Under the pieces are notes generated by a model. That model did not search any database and was not told the DNA's origin. It saw only the letters and a program-made list of their open reading frames with translations. Of a stretch of 64,000 nt of DNA, positions 11,417 through 22,850 are shown piece after piece (the stretch's first letter is position 1; every line of letters starts with the position of its first letter). Source of the stretch: Melastoma dodecandrum (lineage: Eukaryota; Streptophyta; Magnoliopsida; Myrtales; Melastomataceae); NCBI GenBank assembly GCA_029817715.1, contig JARUPY010000050.1:62001-126000 (forward strand). The letters are read 5' to 3'. A program made the translations under genes and the position numbers.

Positions 11417-11534
11417 TTTACTTGGTCGGGGTTGTTTGATGTGTTGTTTTATATTGGCCATACATATGTTATAGCCCGAGAGTCATTTTCTAAAATATAT
11501 TTCAGATACAATTAATGTTGTTCAAGTAGGAGAA

Positions 11535-12129
11535 TGTTTAAATTTTTCTAATTTGGGCTACCATTAATTGTCTAATTTTACTTTACCTTCTATTTTATTT
11601 TATTAAAGTCCATTTTATAAAAACAGGCTATAACATAAGACAATGCATGAAGTCCTGCTATAGTATCGCGATCTCTAAAGTTATTGGGATATGTACATCT
11701 CATTTATATAATGTGGTTCACGGCTGGGTGTCGGCTATTTTATAACCTATGGTCCGTTAATGGATATGACATAGACTATGATATATTACGGCTAGATCAC
11801 TTCCCCGGTCCTTCAAACTCTTATTTAATTAATTGGTGAAATTGAGATTTCATAAAAGAAAAAGAAATCTTTATTAAGTTTTATGTAAGGCTTTCTGAGG
11901 ATTATGCTCACAGATTGTTAGTTTCTTTTTCCTCCTCGATTGAGAGTAGCCGTACAAGAAGGAAAATGGGAAGAAGACTTTGCTGCTAAGGTTTTCGGGA
12001 ACGTCATCGAGATGGCATGTACATGTACATTTTCTTTTACCCTAATCTTTCTCGGTAACTGTAAATCCGTATAATCGATCTAGGGCTTTCGCTATTTCTT
12101 TGTTTATTTTTTTATTGTGTGATTTCTCA
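11535..12129 (+). repeat. 3' LTR of copia element 1
   Basis: It starts TGTTTAAATTTTTC just after the purine-rich AAGTAGGAGAA, the typical copia polypurine tract. It ends TTGTGTGATTTCTCA. It matches 1258-1815 throughout with numerous differences. Confidence 0.8.
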
Positions 12130-15100
12130 TAACTTCAACTTCTGTCTTTTCTTATTTATCAAACTATTTTGGCTACCTTCACATACTTCCTTTTCTATTT
12201 GGTCACATGTATACTGATCTTTCAAATATTTAACATCTCTTGATTCGGCAATTACATTCGTATCCAAATTGAATAATCGATACGCTTTTGAATTTTCTAC
12301 ATATCTAACAAACACATTTTTAAGTGTTCTTTCCCCGATTCGGATCCGTTGCTCTATAAAATGACAAACAACCCCAAATTTTAAGACAACTTTAGTTTGG
12401 AATCCGTCCTTTCCATATCTTCCATGTAAACTTCTTAGTCCTTTTCGAAAGAACTCTATTGTGGATATATGCAATTAGAAATCACCTGAAAGATTTATTA
12501 GTAGGCTCGCATTTAATAACATAACATTAACCATGTCAATCAATGTTTGGCTCTTTCTCTCCGACAAACCATTTTTTGTGGCGTATACGACACACTTGAT
12601 TAGTGTATAATTTCATTTTCTTCTCAAAACGAACAAAATACCAAGGAGAAATAGAGCCTACTAATAAATCTTTGGGCTTAATCTTTGAGCCTACTAATAC
12701 AAAATACTCCCTGATCGCACATAAAGCCTTAATCTTTTTGGGCTTTGAATGCCTTGAATTTCTCAAAGACCACATTTTTGTGTTTCAATAAATAAGCATG
12801 AGTATAACAAGCACAATCATCAATAAAGTAATAACATATTGATTATCATATCTAGTAAGAACACCATTCAATTCACAAATATCAAATATCAAAAAGCCTT
12901 CTTGTTTCTTTTCGCTTGAACACAAATATCGCACTATCAAAATTCTTGCAAGCGATAAAATTATTTTTTAAATCATTTTAACAAAGTTTTACCAATATGG
13001 TCAAGTCTCGACATGCCAGAAAATATAACCAACATCAACGATATCGTTGGCCCTTTTCGACAACCACGCAGTGGAAGACAACCTTTATAAAACTGAACTT
13101 TTGAGATAGGTTTCTGTACGACAGAATGTATGGAATTAATTAACGAAATGATTCGTAGGACACAATGAATTTTATAGTGGTTCGACATACTTTGTCGATG
13201 TCTACTCTCACCAAGAATTTATATAGTTATCACGAAATGAAACGTATTAGCAAATTTAGAAGGTGATGCGTGATCAACCTTGTACAGCACAAACTAGATG
13301 GTTCTACACAAACAAGTGATTGATTTGCACGGGTTAGCGTGACTCACAAAAGTAACCGGTTGTTTAGACATTTCCCTCGGACGGTGTTCTCCTGTACAAC
13401 TCCTCACCACGACCTCCCTTGGGATGTTTTTCTCCGATGATAACCTCACCTTTATAGCAACCCACTGCGACTTCCCTTTGGACGTTTCGCTTCAGTGATG
13501 TCCTCACCCAAACAACATTCAGCTACGATTTCCCTTGTGCAATCCCTCAAGACAATGACTTCGTGGCAAATCCAACGTGAGCAAACAACAACCTCCATCC
13601 TAGGTTTCCTGCACACGCAAAACATATAAAAGAAGTTGGTAAGTCCCCCACCTTCTGCGCTACTAGAGTATATGTCATTCTCTCCGGCCCATTGCACGCC
13701 AGTTGGTCAGCCTCCCGTTGTACGTCTCCTCCAATGCTATCTGCAGCCTCCAACTAAAAGTGCCTCGTGACCTCCACGTCACCGTCACATAACACTTCAC
13801 CAATGCAACAACCTTCTACAGCTCTTGTTCCTTCCCGTGTGTGACTAACAACACTCAGAAATACAAAAACAAAATCTTACAAGTTCTTGCATAACCTAAC
13901 AATATATACACATCTCACCTGACACGCTAACATTTTTTACTCGCTCACTGAATTACCCTAGTTATACAAGAACGTAAAAACTAAATGGAAAAACTAAAAC
14001 GTGACAAGAATAGCTTATGCACATAAAAGAAAACAAATAATTAATAAATATAATGATTCCAAATGTAATAGACGTCACCTATATGCAAATATTCATTATG
14101 GATAAAATCAAATCAATGAAATTCTAATTTGATTAAATTCCCATGAATAATAGGTGCTGAACATATTAGCAACCACTTATAGTTGAAAATAATCCAAAAT
14201 TTACTTTTAAATGTATTTTCATTCAGTCCAAGACATGTCATACATTAAATCTAGACGAATTATGTTGATAGTTACTCAAATAATCCCTTTTCGAGAATAA
14301 ATTAGATCCACAAAACGTTACGAATGGTCTTACAGATTCTTCCATAAATAAGTAATTTATTTCCTTTAATAGAAAATATATTGCTTATTTTAATTTCTTT
14401 TGTAAGAAATTATTTGATTTCGATCAGGGTAATTCCAATGAAATATTTCCCTTTAATTTCTTAATTATTTATTACCTAAATAATTATCTAATAAAAATAT
14501 TTCCTTATGGGTTCTCATTATGAGTAGTTTTTATAGTTGCTGAATGTTGACTTTTGACTCACTGTAGGTCAATCTTCTTGTACTTCATCATCAAAATCAT
14601 ATCCACAAATATCAGTAAAAATATTATTTGTATTCAAACTGATGTTGTACATCTAATCACTCACATACTCTTTCCCACAAATGCACCATTCTTGGAAAGG
14701 ATAGTTTTTCCGATCTCAATTATATCATTGATTCCTCTCTTACGTAGCAATCTTACCGACTCAAGGTTATTCCGAATCTCGGGTACATGAACGACGTTCA
14801 TTAGGAGCATTTTCTTTCCAGAAGAGAAATTCAATTCCACAATTCATTTATGAGAACTTTAATCGGAGCATTGTCTTGTATGAGGACTTCATGCCCATCC
14901 ATTTCCTTGTAGTCCTTAAATATTCTCTTGTCATGACAGACATGAGTTGTTGCTCCCGAATCATACAACTAATAATTCAATTTAGTACCGGTATACATAA
15001 ATGCATCACATAGTTCACACGATTTACTTTGTCAAGTAATTGACTTGTGATGAGAGTATTATTCTTTAGCAAAGTAAACTCATCAAACTTAAACATGAGA

Positions 15101-15440
15101 AACTTATCTTTCTTCTTTGTAGTTTAATGGCATGCTTTAAGAGTTTCCATTCTTCTTGTGGCAACTCTGTGGGGAAATGAGATTGTATCGATGATCCAAG
15201 AGAGAGTTGAGAATATAACCGTAACAAAACATTTGGTTATCCTTTTGATTCTTCCTTTTTGCCATAATTACGCCCCTTGAAAATGATATATCAAACATCA
15301 CATATGAAATCAACGCATGTCTTACCTTACATGTTGTAAGAAGATCATCATTATGTCACTCCGTCGCATGTAGTTGGTATCGTCAAACCAATGTGGTTTT
15401 CCATGGTTAGAGTGCATCGCTTTTATTGTCGTTTTGGAGG
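12130..15440 (-). mobile_element. Decayed Ty1/copia fragment (element 2), minus strand
   Basis: Reading right to left: a gag-like stretch near 15,440-15,350; protease LYDSGATTHVCHDKRIFKDY (about 14,970) continuing FSSGKKMLLMNVVHVPEIRN and ILSKNGAFVGKSM (to about 14,660). Then comes a gap of about 1.5 kb. GAG-pre-integrase remnant GMSRLDHIGKTL (about 13,020) and integrase YFIDDCACYTHAYLLKHKNV (about 12,860-12,780) follow. Then EKEPNIDMVNVMLLNASL (about 12,560). The last block is the integrase-to-RT linker KNVFVRYVENSKAYRLFNL and NVIAESRDVKYL (12,474-12,127). RT and RNase H are absent: the element ends exactly where the 3' LTR of copia element 1 begins. Every block is frame-shifted. Confidence 0.6.
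13060..14560. other. 1.5-kb block inside copia element 2 with a degenerate short repeat
   Basis: This separates the protease and integrase remnants of copia element 2, so it is probably a later insertion. At about 13,375-13,555 there are three diverged repeats of about 65 bp, marked by GACCTCCCTTGGGATGTTT, GACTTCCCTTTGGACGTTT and GATTTCCCTTGTGCAAT. Each is followed or preceded by a CTCACC-type stretch. The rest (13,750-14,560) is AT-rich. Two minus-strand frames (13,452-13,697 and 13,547-13,753) overlap each other and have no recognisable domain. Confidence 0.3.
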
Positions 15441-16532
15441 ATTAAGTCATATAATTCCTTAAAACTATTGGACAACTTTTTCACGAAACTATGGGAAAGC
15501 TTAGAACGGATTGACGACAAGCGAACTCAAAACAACGTTAGCAAAATTATCTTTACCACACAAGTGAGCTCTCTTTAAGGAATTATTCGCCCCCACTATG
15601 AAGTTGCATTCGGAAAGTACCACAAATATCCCTCCGAGAGTTATGAAGATCATTAACACATCGATTTTGCAAAATCGAGTGTTTTATAAGAAATATCAGA
15701 GGGAAAATGATGTTTAGAACTTGGAGTTTTTCTTTTTCCCATCTCTCCACTAGTATTGCGTCTTAACTAAACATAAAAACATGAGAAGAAGACACGTCAT
15801 TTAAATAGGGGGCATGTTTCTTCATGAAGCCAGCTCCTCAAAAACAAAGAATCGTAGTTATTCCCCAAATGTTATGAACTTCAAACACAAAAGGTTGTGC
15901 ACCCTCGATGATAATCATCTTCAATTTTCAATTATTATATTTAGTTATTTTCCATGAACAAACATTGTGGTTTAAATAATGCAACATTCATTTAATAATT
16001 TTATCTACACACAAATCATGGTATTGTCAATTGGTTTGTCAATCGGTGTGGTCACATTTAAATCTCATGTGGCCACAACAATACTTCTGTACACGTCATG
16101 TACCCTCGTGTGGCCACATTGAAGTTTGTTGTTGCCGTAACAATACATCTGTGTACGATTAGCACCTCGGTGTTGCCACACCAATATTTTATTCCTCGTT
16201 AATGCTAAATATTCAAGATTTTCTAAAAAAAATAGTTGACGGGAGGCTAATCAACTCCGCAAGAAGGTTGGGGGAATTTTCTAATCAATCAAAATGAATA
16301 GCTCTTCAGCCGAATGACTGTATGATCGAGGAGTTTGATAATGCCGACATAACGTTTTTTTGCTTCCCGAAAAATAAGAGTCGAGTATCATTCATTTTTC
16401 TTTCTCGATGACGTCTAAAAGCTTCTGATAGTTATTGAAATTAGATGCTAAAACTCTAATGAATTACATGAAGTAAATGTGAACGTCATTTGGACATGAA
16501 GAGCTTCTTACTTGCAGTGGATGTCATCAAAG
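15441..16532. other. Non-coding sequence with degenerate GTGGCCACA repeats
   Basis: No gene is seen. At about 16,020-16,190 a phrase of about 60 bp recurs loosely three times: GTGGTCACATTTAAA, GTGGCCACAACAATACTTCT, GTGTGGCCACATTGAAG and GTTGCCGTAACAATACATCT. It may be what is left of the 5' LTR or leader of copia element 2, whose gag lies just to the left. I could not find a matching second LTR. Confidence 0.25.
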
Positions 16533-16910
16533 TGTTGAGAGCGAAGACAAATTTAATCAAGAGATGTGAATTAGGATTCTAACAAATCTCTAAAATTTAT
16601 TTAGGGTGGGATGGTTTAGATCTTCAATTAGATCTCCTGGAGATTTAAGCATAATCTATTTGACTTTCTTCAGTTTTTAAATAGAGGGGGCAACATGGTG
16701 TGAGAAACAGAGAGCATATATTGTTTTCGAGAGAGAGGAAATAATCCGGGTCGAGGTAGAGGCTACTTGAGATTCGGGGTTAGGTTTTCTTCTTGTATCT
16801 CAGGAAGGTGAGTGATACACTTAAGTGTTATTTGTAATCTCGATTATCTAGTGAAACCTATGGAGGACTTTTCCGTGGATGTATTTGGTCGAACAACGTA
16901 AATCTTAACA
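16533..16910 (+). repeat. 5' LTR of copia element 3
   Basis: It begins TGTTGAGAGCG and ends AATCTTAACA, followed two bases later by the primer-binding site. It pairs with about 21,230-21,591. A stretch corresponding to CATCTTGTGCGTAATTGTG in the 3' copy is missing here. Confidence 0.7.
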
Positions 16911-16912
16911 AC

Positions 16913-16924
16913 TAGTATCAGAGC
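16913..16924 (+). promoter_or_regulatory. Primer-binding site of copia element 3
   Basis: TAGTATCAGAGC matches the tRNA-Met-complementary TGGTATCAGAGC of plant copia elements at all but one base. It starts two bases after the LTR end. Confidence 0.75.
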
Positions 16925-17009
16925 ACAATTAACGGGGAGTATTGCTGGTGTGATAAATCCAATAATACGCTTTTGAGGAGTAATCATTGTCAAAGCAACA
17001 CTATAAGAT

Positions 17010-17700
17010 GGAAGATGACAAGGCGAATATTCGATGTTTCAATGGAAAACACTTCGATTACTAGAAGAATTAGAGGATGGCATGCTCAAGGAAAAACCAG
17101 AGGAAATATATGAGAAGAGATGGAAGAAGCTAGATCGTCGTGCACGTGGTCTCATTCGAAATACTATCTCGACGGATGTGGCATCACATGTCGCAGAGCA
17201 GACTACAACCTTTGGTTTCATGAGGAGGTTGCTTGACTTATATGAAAAGCCCTCGAGTTCCAATAAGATTCATCTTTTACGTCGACTGTTTCAGCTTCAA
17301 ATGGCCGAAGGTGCTCCTGTGATAGAACATGTTGCTGAATTTAACCACATCGTCCACCAATTAAAAGCGATCACGTATCGCTTGGATGACGAGTTGACCA
17401 CACATTGTTTGTTGATCTCTATTGCGAGTAGTTGGTCAACAACCGTAGAAGTGATATCTGGCCAAGAGAAGATGACTCTTATAATTTTGTTCTTGATCGC
17501 ATTATTAACAAAGGAATACACAGGAACGAGCGAGGCGACACAACCGGTTCGGTCCTAAGTGTCGAAAGAGGCCGAGAGAGTCAAAGAGGCGAAAATCACG
17601 GTAGATCCAAGTCAAAAGGACATAGTAAGTACCATCCCAAAAGTGGGACAGGATGCTAGAATTGTGGAAAGAAAGGTCACTTTAAGTGTGACTGCAAGGC
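17010..17700 (+). pseudogene. Gag of copia element 3 (UBN2 type, frameshifted)
   Basis: The frame opens near 17,010 (MEDDKANI-like) and shifts into 17,034-17,558. There it shows KRWKKLDRRARGLIRNTIS, FGFMRRLLDLYEKPSSSNKI, LRRLFQLQMAEGAPVIEHVA and LDDELTTHCLLISIASSWST, the normal order of a UBN2-type gag. A frameshift near 17,450 moves it to 17,432-17,659. A CCHC zinc knuckle of the pattern C-NCGKKGHFKCDC lies at about 17,653-17,695, just after a TAG stop. Confidence 0.7.
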
Positions 17701-17740
17701 TCCTAAGATAACTAATAAGAAAGGAGACGAGTCAAATTCG

Positions 17741-18007
17741 GTGAATGCAACAACCAAAGAAGATTTTGACAATGCTTTGGTTCTGTGTGTCAACAGTTCT
17801 ATCGAATCATGGATTCTTGATTCGGGAGCCTCTTTTCACTCTACCTCTTGCAAGGAATTGATGAGAAATTTTGTGTCTGATGAATATGGTAATGTATATT
17901 TTGTTGACGGTACACCTCTGGAAATTTTGGAAAAGGTGATGTTCATATCAAGTCTGGTAATGGCTATAGTTGGACGTTACATGATGTGCAATATATTTCC
18001 GGGATGA
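17741..18007 (+). pseudogene. Protease of copia element 3
   Basis: An 88-codon frame contains SWILDSGASFHSTSCKELM, the copia aspartic protease active site (DSGAS) and its usual downstream spacing (FVSDEYGNVYFVDGTPLEI). The frame then shifts before the usual link to the GAG-pre-integrase domain. Confidence 0.7.
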
Positions 18008-18159
18008 GTCAATTGGATTGTTAGGGATATAAAACCATTTCGGAGAGTGTTCTTGGAGGATAGTGAGAGGAGCAATGGTTATTACATGAGGAACCAAGGT
18101 GGGCACACTTTATTTGACAAACAGCGGAAAAGACTTGGGTAGCGGTAGCAGGGTCTGAG

Positions 18160-19320
18160 ACAAATCCAAAATTGTGGCACAATAGATTGGGACACATGAA
18201 CATCAAAGGATAGAAGGTGCTAATCTCAAAAGGGCTATTACCGACAATAAAGTCTACAGAAATCGGCTTTTGTGAATATTGTGTGTTCAGGAAGCATAAG
18301 CAAGTCAGTTTCTCGAAGGTCGGACAAGAGCGCAGGGATGAAAGGTTAGAGCTGGTACACACTGATATTTAGGGACCAACACCGGTTCAATCCCATAGAG
18401 GCTCGAGATATTATGTTACATTGATTGATGACTCAACACACTGTAAAGAAATGACACGTCGACAAGTTTACAATCTACAAGTCTACCAACCTCTTTCCAG
18501 GAATACCGTGTCGTCAAGGGAAACTCAAGAAGGACTTTACTTGGAAGCTTGCTTACATAAAAAAATTCTACACTGGTCTAGTCTCTCGAGACAATATTAC
18601 AAGCAACTTAAATAGACTAAACCTAATTAATGTTAACTACTGACAACTAAGCATTTAATGTGGATAGAAACTACAACAAAGAAAGTGGACAATAATGAAG
18701 ATAGAGAATGTCCAGGAATCTGACAATCATCGACTTTTAGACTTCCTCGAGTGAAGTCTTTTTCTCGAGCGAAGTCACAAGACACAATCTCTGTAGACTT
18801 GAAGGTTCATCACTTTAACTTTCAACACACACACAGTGGTAAACTTTCTCAATAAAAAATCTGAAGTATTTGAGTTGTTCAAAAGATGGAAAGCAAAGGT
18901 CGAGAATGAGTTCGGTCAAAAGATAAAATGCTTGAGATCAGATTATAGTGGTGAGTATGATGGAGCAAATTTTAAGACATACTGTGCGGATAATAGAATT
19001 AAGCAAGTTTGAATAGTCCCTAATCGACCACAACAAAATGGGATAGCGTAGAGGATGAATCAAACCCAATGAGCATGCTAGGACAATGCAACTTCATGCA
19101 GGTTTGCCTATCTAATAAACCGAAGCCCTTTAGTTGCCATAAACCTGGAGTTGTCATAAGAAATGTGGTCAAACAGAAAGGTATCACTATCTCATTTAAA
19201 AGTCTTTGGATGCACGGGATATGAGCATGTGACTCGGACAAAAGGGATAAATTGGATGCAAAGCCCAATAAATGTATTTTCGTTGGATATGGCTCTAATA
19301 ATTTTGGTTACAGATTTTAG
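18160..19320 (+). pseudogene. GAG-pre-integrase and integrase of copia element 3 (interrupted)
   Basis: KLWHNRLGHMNIKG with CEYCVFRKHKQVSFSK gives the H2C2 zinc-binding region (18,175-18,310). LELVHTDI and YYVTLIDDST carry the first catalytic aspartate (about 18,350-18,437). The reading is broken at 18,442-18,827 by an insertion and resumes as NFLNKKSEVFELFKRWKAK, then IKCLRSDYSGEYDGANF with the second D (about 18,930). The NGIA region near 19,035 is where the catalytic E should be, but a stop lies there. SHLKVFGC (about 19,195) and the linker follow. After removal of the insertion and one copy of its duplication, the frame continues without a shift. Confidence 0.7.
18442..18827. mobile_element. 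Solo-LTR-like insertion inside the copia integrase
   Basis: A 386-bp segment starts TGTAAAGAAATGACACG and ends ACTTTAACTTTCAACA. It has TG...CA termini and is flanked by the 5-bp direct repeat CACAC (18,437-18,441 and 18,828-18,832). It splits integrase codons that are contiguous in all copia elements, and removal leaves the frame open. It codes for nothing. TG...CA ends plus a 5-bp duplication fit a solo LTR or a very short non-autonomous LTR element. The flank is CA-rich, so the exact duplication could be a base or two different. Confidence 0.6.
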
Positions 19321-19407
19321 GATGCAAAAAGTCGAAAAATAATTAGGTCGAGAGATGTTACTTTCTACGAGAATGAGTTATATGGGAAGAAGTCCGAGTC
19401 AAAGGAT

Positions 19408-20600
19408 GTGCTTATAAAAACAATTGATTTGGGAGATATGGAGATTACCAGAAGCACGACTAAAAATGATGGGATCGAAGGTGCTGCGATCCAAAGAAAT
19501 CTTAAAGTGGAAGAGGAAATAGAAATTAATGATGATGATGCAACGAACGGTCAAGAAGATACCAACCCACCGAAACCAACGTTGAGAAGGTCTACTCGAG
19601 TTCGTAAACCCAATATGCTGTATCAACCTTCACTCAACTATTTACTTCTGACCGACTCGGGAGAGCCTCAAGATTTCAACGATGCAGCCAAGTGGGAGCA
19701 AGCAATGGAAGAAGAGTTAACATCCCTAGACAAGAGCAAGACATGGGTTCTAACAAGATTGCATGAAGGGAAGAAGGTGTTACAAAATAAGTGAGTATAT
19801 TGAGTTAAAGAAGAAGCAGATGGAAGTAGGAGGTATAAAGCAAGATTGGTAGTCAAAGGTTTCTTACAAAAGAGAGGTGTCGACTACACCGAGGTCTATT
19901 CACTAGTGGTGAAGCTTACAACTATTCGAATAGTTCTCGGTATTGTGGCGGCTGAAAAATTACACTTAGGACAATTTGATATGAAAACAGCTTTCCCACA
20001 CGATGACTTGGAGAAGAGATCTATATGGTACAACCTGATGGATTTGATACTGAAGGAGGTGAGGGGGTTATGTGCAGGCTAAACAAAAGTTTGTATGGCT
20101 TGAAGTAAGCTTTGAGACAGTGGTATAAAAAGTTCGATAAGTTCATGAGCAATCATGGTTTTAAACGAGGTGACGAGGGTCATTGTTGCTATATTAAATT
20201 TTTTGACGGTCGTTATGTTATTTTACTTTTATATTCGATGACATGCTTATTGCAAGTGTGAGTATGAAAGAAATCAACATGCCAAAGTGGGAGCTAACAC
20301 AAGAATTTGATATGAAGGACCTAGGGCCAGCAAATCAAATTTTGGGCATTTCTTGAGATCGAGTGGCTGGTACACTAGTCTTGTCACAAGAAAGGTATGT
20401 CAACAAGGTGTTGGATCGTTTTCGAGTGCAAGATGCCAAGCCAAAAATTACACCATTGGGAAAAGAACTCAAGCTCTCAATGGCTCAAGTACCAAAAACA
20501 AAGGATGAACATGAATACATAACGAATATGCCATCTGCCTCGGCAATTGGTAGTCTCATTATGCAGTGATATGCACCAGACCTGACATTGCTCATGCAGT
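19408..20600 (+). pseudogene. Reverse transcriptase of copia element 3
   Basis: The linker (RRSTRVRKPNMLYQPSLNYL) leads into EPQDFNDAAKWEQAMEEELT, then RYKARLVVKGFLQKRGVDYT and [17 protein letters not shown], where the first catalytic D lies (about 19,980). The YxDD region near 20,230-20,250 is damaged (LYSMTCL-like in one frame, DDMLIASVSMKEI in the next). LSQERYVNKVLDRFRVQDAK and the SAIGSLIMQ block follow to about 20,569. Stops occur at 19,792, 20,080, 20,106 and 20,567. Confidence 0.7.
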
Positions 20601-21170
20601 GGGAGTAGTCAGTCGATATATGGAAAATCCAGGCACCGAGCATTGAAAGGCAGTGAAATAGCTGCTAAGGTATTTAAAAGGAACTTCAGGTATGGCGTTG
20701 TAAAGTCTAGAAGGGTTCGTTGATGCAAATCTTTGGGGGATGTTATGGATAATCGGAAGAGCACTTCTAGTTATGTTTTCACATGGGGAGGTGTGGCTGT
20801 AAGTTGGATATCTAGATTGCAAAAATCCGTGGCACTCTCAACTAATAAAGCAGAGTACGTAGCAATTTCAAAAACTAGGAAGGAGATGGTTTGGTTACTC
20901 AATTTTCTAAAGGAAATAAGAAAGGATCAAGATTATAGAGCTCTTTATACCGATAGTCAATGTGCTCTGAATCTCGCAAAGAACCTAGTGTTTCATTCAA
21001 GAACGAAGCATTTCTAATGGAAGTACCACTATATACGGAAAATAGTAAATGACGGGACTTTGACATTGAAGAAAATAAGAGGTAAGATGAATCTGGCAGA
21101 CATGCTCATAAAGAATGTAACCATAGAGAAACTAAGGTTATGCACTACTTCAATTAGGCTTAATCACTCA
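20601..21170 (+). pseudogene. RNase H of copia element 3
   Basis: RNase H codons run from about 20,690 (GFVDANLWG-like) through MGDVMDNRKSTSSYVFTWGG, AVSWISRLQKSVALSTNKAE, LYTDSQCALNLAKN and FHSRTKHF to NDGTLTLKKIRGKMNLADML. This is the usual end of a copia polyprotein. A TAA interrupts after HF at 21,015. The conserved aspartates are visible in VDAN and YTDS. Confidence 0.7.
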
Positions 21171-21229
21171 TTGAGTGCGAATGCTGCTAATGTATACATT
21201 GGATGGAGATGGAACTAATTTGTCTAAAG

Positions 21230-21591
21230 TTGAAGGTCTTGAGACTGATGACAAATTTGATCAAAAGATGGGAATTATGATTCTAACAAATCTCTAAAAT
21301 CTATTTAGAGTGAGATGCCTTAGATCTTCAATTATATTTCTCGGAGATTTAGGCACGATCTATTTTATTTTCTCTGGCTGTAAATGGTGCGAGAGACGGC
21401 GGGTCGGGATAGATGTTACTCGGGATTCGATGTTTGTTTTTCTTCTTGTATCTCGAGCGGGTGAGCGATACACTTAGGTGTTATTTGTAATCCCAATTAT
21501 CTAGTGAAACCTTCGGGGACTTTCCCGTGGACTGGGTTTGGCTAAACCACGTACATCTTGTGCGTAATTGTGTGGCGTTATTTTCTCAACA
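21230..21591 (+). repeat. 3' LTR of copia element 3
   Basis: It corresponds to 16,533-16,910 and ends GTTATTTTCTCAACA. The left boundary is eroded (AGGTCTTGAGACTGATGAC against AGTGTTGAGAGCGAAGAC) and could lie about 10 bp either way. Confidence 0.65.
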
Positions 21592-21795
21592 CAAAGTGCA
21601 TGAAAAGAATATCTAACTGACATGGCGTCCTCAAAATTTCTCGAATATTATGTTGAAACAATTTTTTTTTTTTGAAAAGGGCCTCCAATGTATTAAGTCA
21701 TGGAGAACCTCAGGGAAAGAAATAAGGAGATACAAAAGATGGAATAGGTTTTCCTCTAAGCAGGAGCACATCACTACCACAATCTGAAAGTAATA

Positions 21796-22850
21796 TGACG
21801 ATGAAGTTCATGGAGGCCTGTGATTGCAAAGACAAAATGCGCAGCTTCCTTAGAGTTATGGGATGTCTTGAGGAACTTATCGGATTGGAGGATTTTGGCA
21901 ATCTCTGGGAGGCCGCAGGACTTGCAAGGATTAAAAGGCGACATCGTTCTTGAGGTTGATCTTTTGAGTAAGGGTGAATATTCTAGGGAAGCATTGACAT
22001 GTATCTTCGCCTATGTGTTTTCGCATTCTCTTTTGTCATGCCAATAGTGATGGCTGGCCCTTGAAGGGAATCCCCGAGAGGGAAGAGCTTCTGGGGTGGA
22101 GGCTCTCGCGAAATCAGATTACGAAGAATTGTTTGGTCATTTAAGCATAGATATAAAATCTTTGTCTGGTAAGGATATCAGTGTCACGCGCATGATGGAA
22201 CACTTTGGTTCCTCTAGGAGACATGCTAGTATCAAGTGGGAATTCTTGTGCGCTCGATACATTTTAGATGGCCTTCTCGATGAAAATGTTGGTCGATTCT
22301 GCTCTTAGGATAATATGGTTATCATTCGGTTAGAGTGCTCCAAAGCAAAGATATCGGAGAATCTTATCAGCAATGAGACTCTCTTTTTCGTATGGGATCA
22401 CTGGAAGGACCTGGTTGTTAAGGTCATCGACTACACGCAAAGCCAGATGACCGAGGAGAACAAGGAGCTCTAATCTTGCTAGAAGTTTTGCTTGAATTAT
22501 TTGGGCGTAGTTTGAAGAACGTGATTCTACATGGAGGTGTTGATTAGTTAAAAAACATAAAAAAGGAGGAGTTGCTTACGAGAATTGGATTTGGTAGAAC
22601 ATCAACAATTGGCCTCTGCAGCAGTCGCATTTTGGTCTTGTGAACTTTTAACAGTTGGGCTGCATGTTAAGGATCTTTACCGGTTTTCGGTGAAGAGCTC
22701 CATTTTGAACTTTTGCAAAGGCAGATGTCTTGTTCACATGTTCGAGGTTTCAGATTTCCTCATAGATGCAAAGATTTTGAGGCCGACTTATCGGGGGTTC
22801 AAAGCACTGATGGAGTATAGGGGAGATGCCTATCAATAGCTACTGTGGTC
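21796..22850 (+). pseudogene. Disrupted protein-coding remnant of unknown family
   Basis: Consecutive + strand blocks read like one low-copy protein broken by stops and frameshifts. They are KFMEACDCKDKMRSFLRVMG with LEELIGLEDFGNLWEAAGLA (21,800-21,930); SKGEYSREALTCIFAYVFSH (21,960-22,040); KSDYEELFGHLSIDIKSLSG and MMEHFGSSRRHASIKWEFLC (22,105-22,300); MVIIRLECSKAKIS and FFVWDHWKDLVVKVIDYTQS (22,315-22,460); GALILLEVLLELFGRSLKNV in another frame (22,466-22,530); and HVKDLYRFSVKSSILNFCKG with FLIDAKILRPTYRGFKALME (22,660-22,820). I do not recognise the family. It has no transposon hallmark and may be a host gene fragment. Confidence 0.35.

Larger units (their letters stand above)
1258..12129 (+). 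mobile_element. Ty1/copia LTR retrotransposon, degenerate, carrying a nested gypsy and an internal duplication
   Basis: The order is: LTR (about 1258-1815), primer-binding site, long leader, gag and zinc knuckle (2902-3830), protease start (3840-3907), nested antisense gypsy (3908-7030), protease end and integrase (7031-8340), RT and RNase H (8341-9631), a second partial RT/RNase H copy (10,003-11,030), polypurine-like AAGTAGGAGAA, and the 3' LTR (11,535-12,129). This gag-PR-IN-RT-RNH order defines Ty1/copia. The LTRs are clearly related but differ by many substitutions and small indels, and every frame is broken, so the element is old and inactive. No target-site duplication is visible. Confidence 0.85.
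16533..21591 (+). mobile_element. Ty1/copia retrotransposon (element 3, Tnt1/Tork-like) with a nested solo-LTR-like insertion
   Basis: The order is LTR (about 16,533-16,910), primer-binding site TAGTATCAGAGC (16,913-16,924), gag, CCHC knuckle, protease, GAG-pre-integrase, integrase (interrupted at 18,442-18,827), RT, RNase H, and 3' LTR (about 21,230-21,591). The gag (RRLFQLQMAEGAPVIEHVAE) and YEKPSSSNKIHLLRRLF are typical of TNT1-94-like elements. The LTRs share ATTCTAACAAATCTCTAAAA, TTCTTCTTGTATCTC, TGTTATTTGTAATC and TTATCTAGTGAAACC but are clearly diverged. The 5' copy lacks about 30 bp near its end. Many stops make the element inactive. Confidence 0.85.

Noticed and set aside
1258..12130. 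Copia element 1 inserted into copia element 2
   Set aside because: Element 2 stops exactly at the right edge of element 1, but I found no remaining RT or RNase H of element 2 on the left of 1258 and no target-site duplication. The link is unproven.
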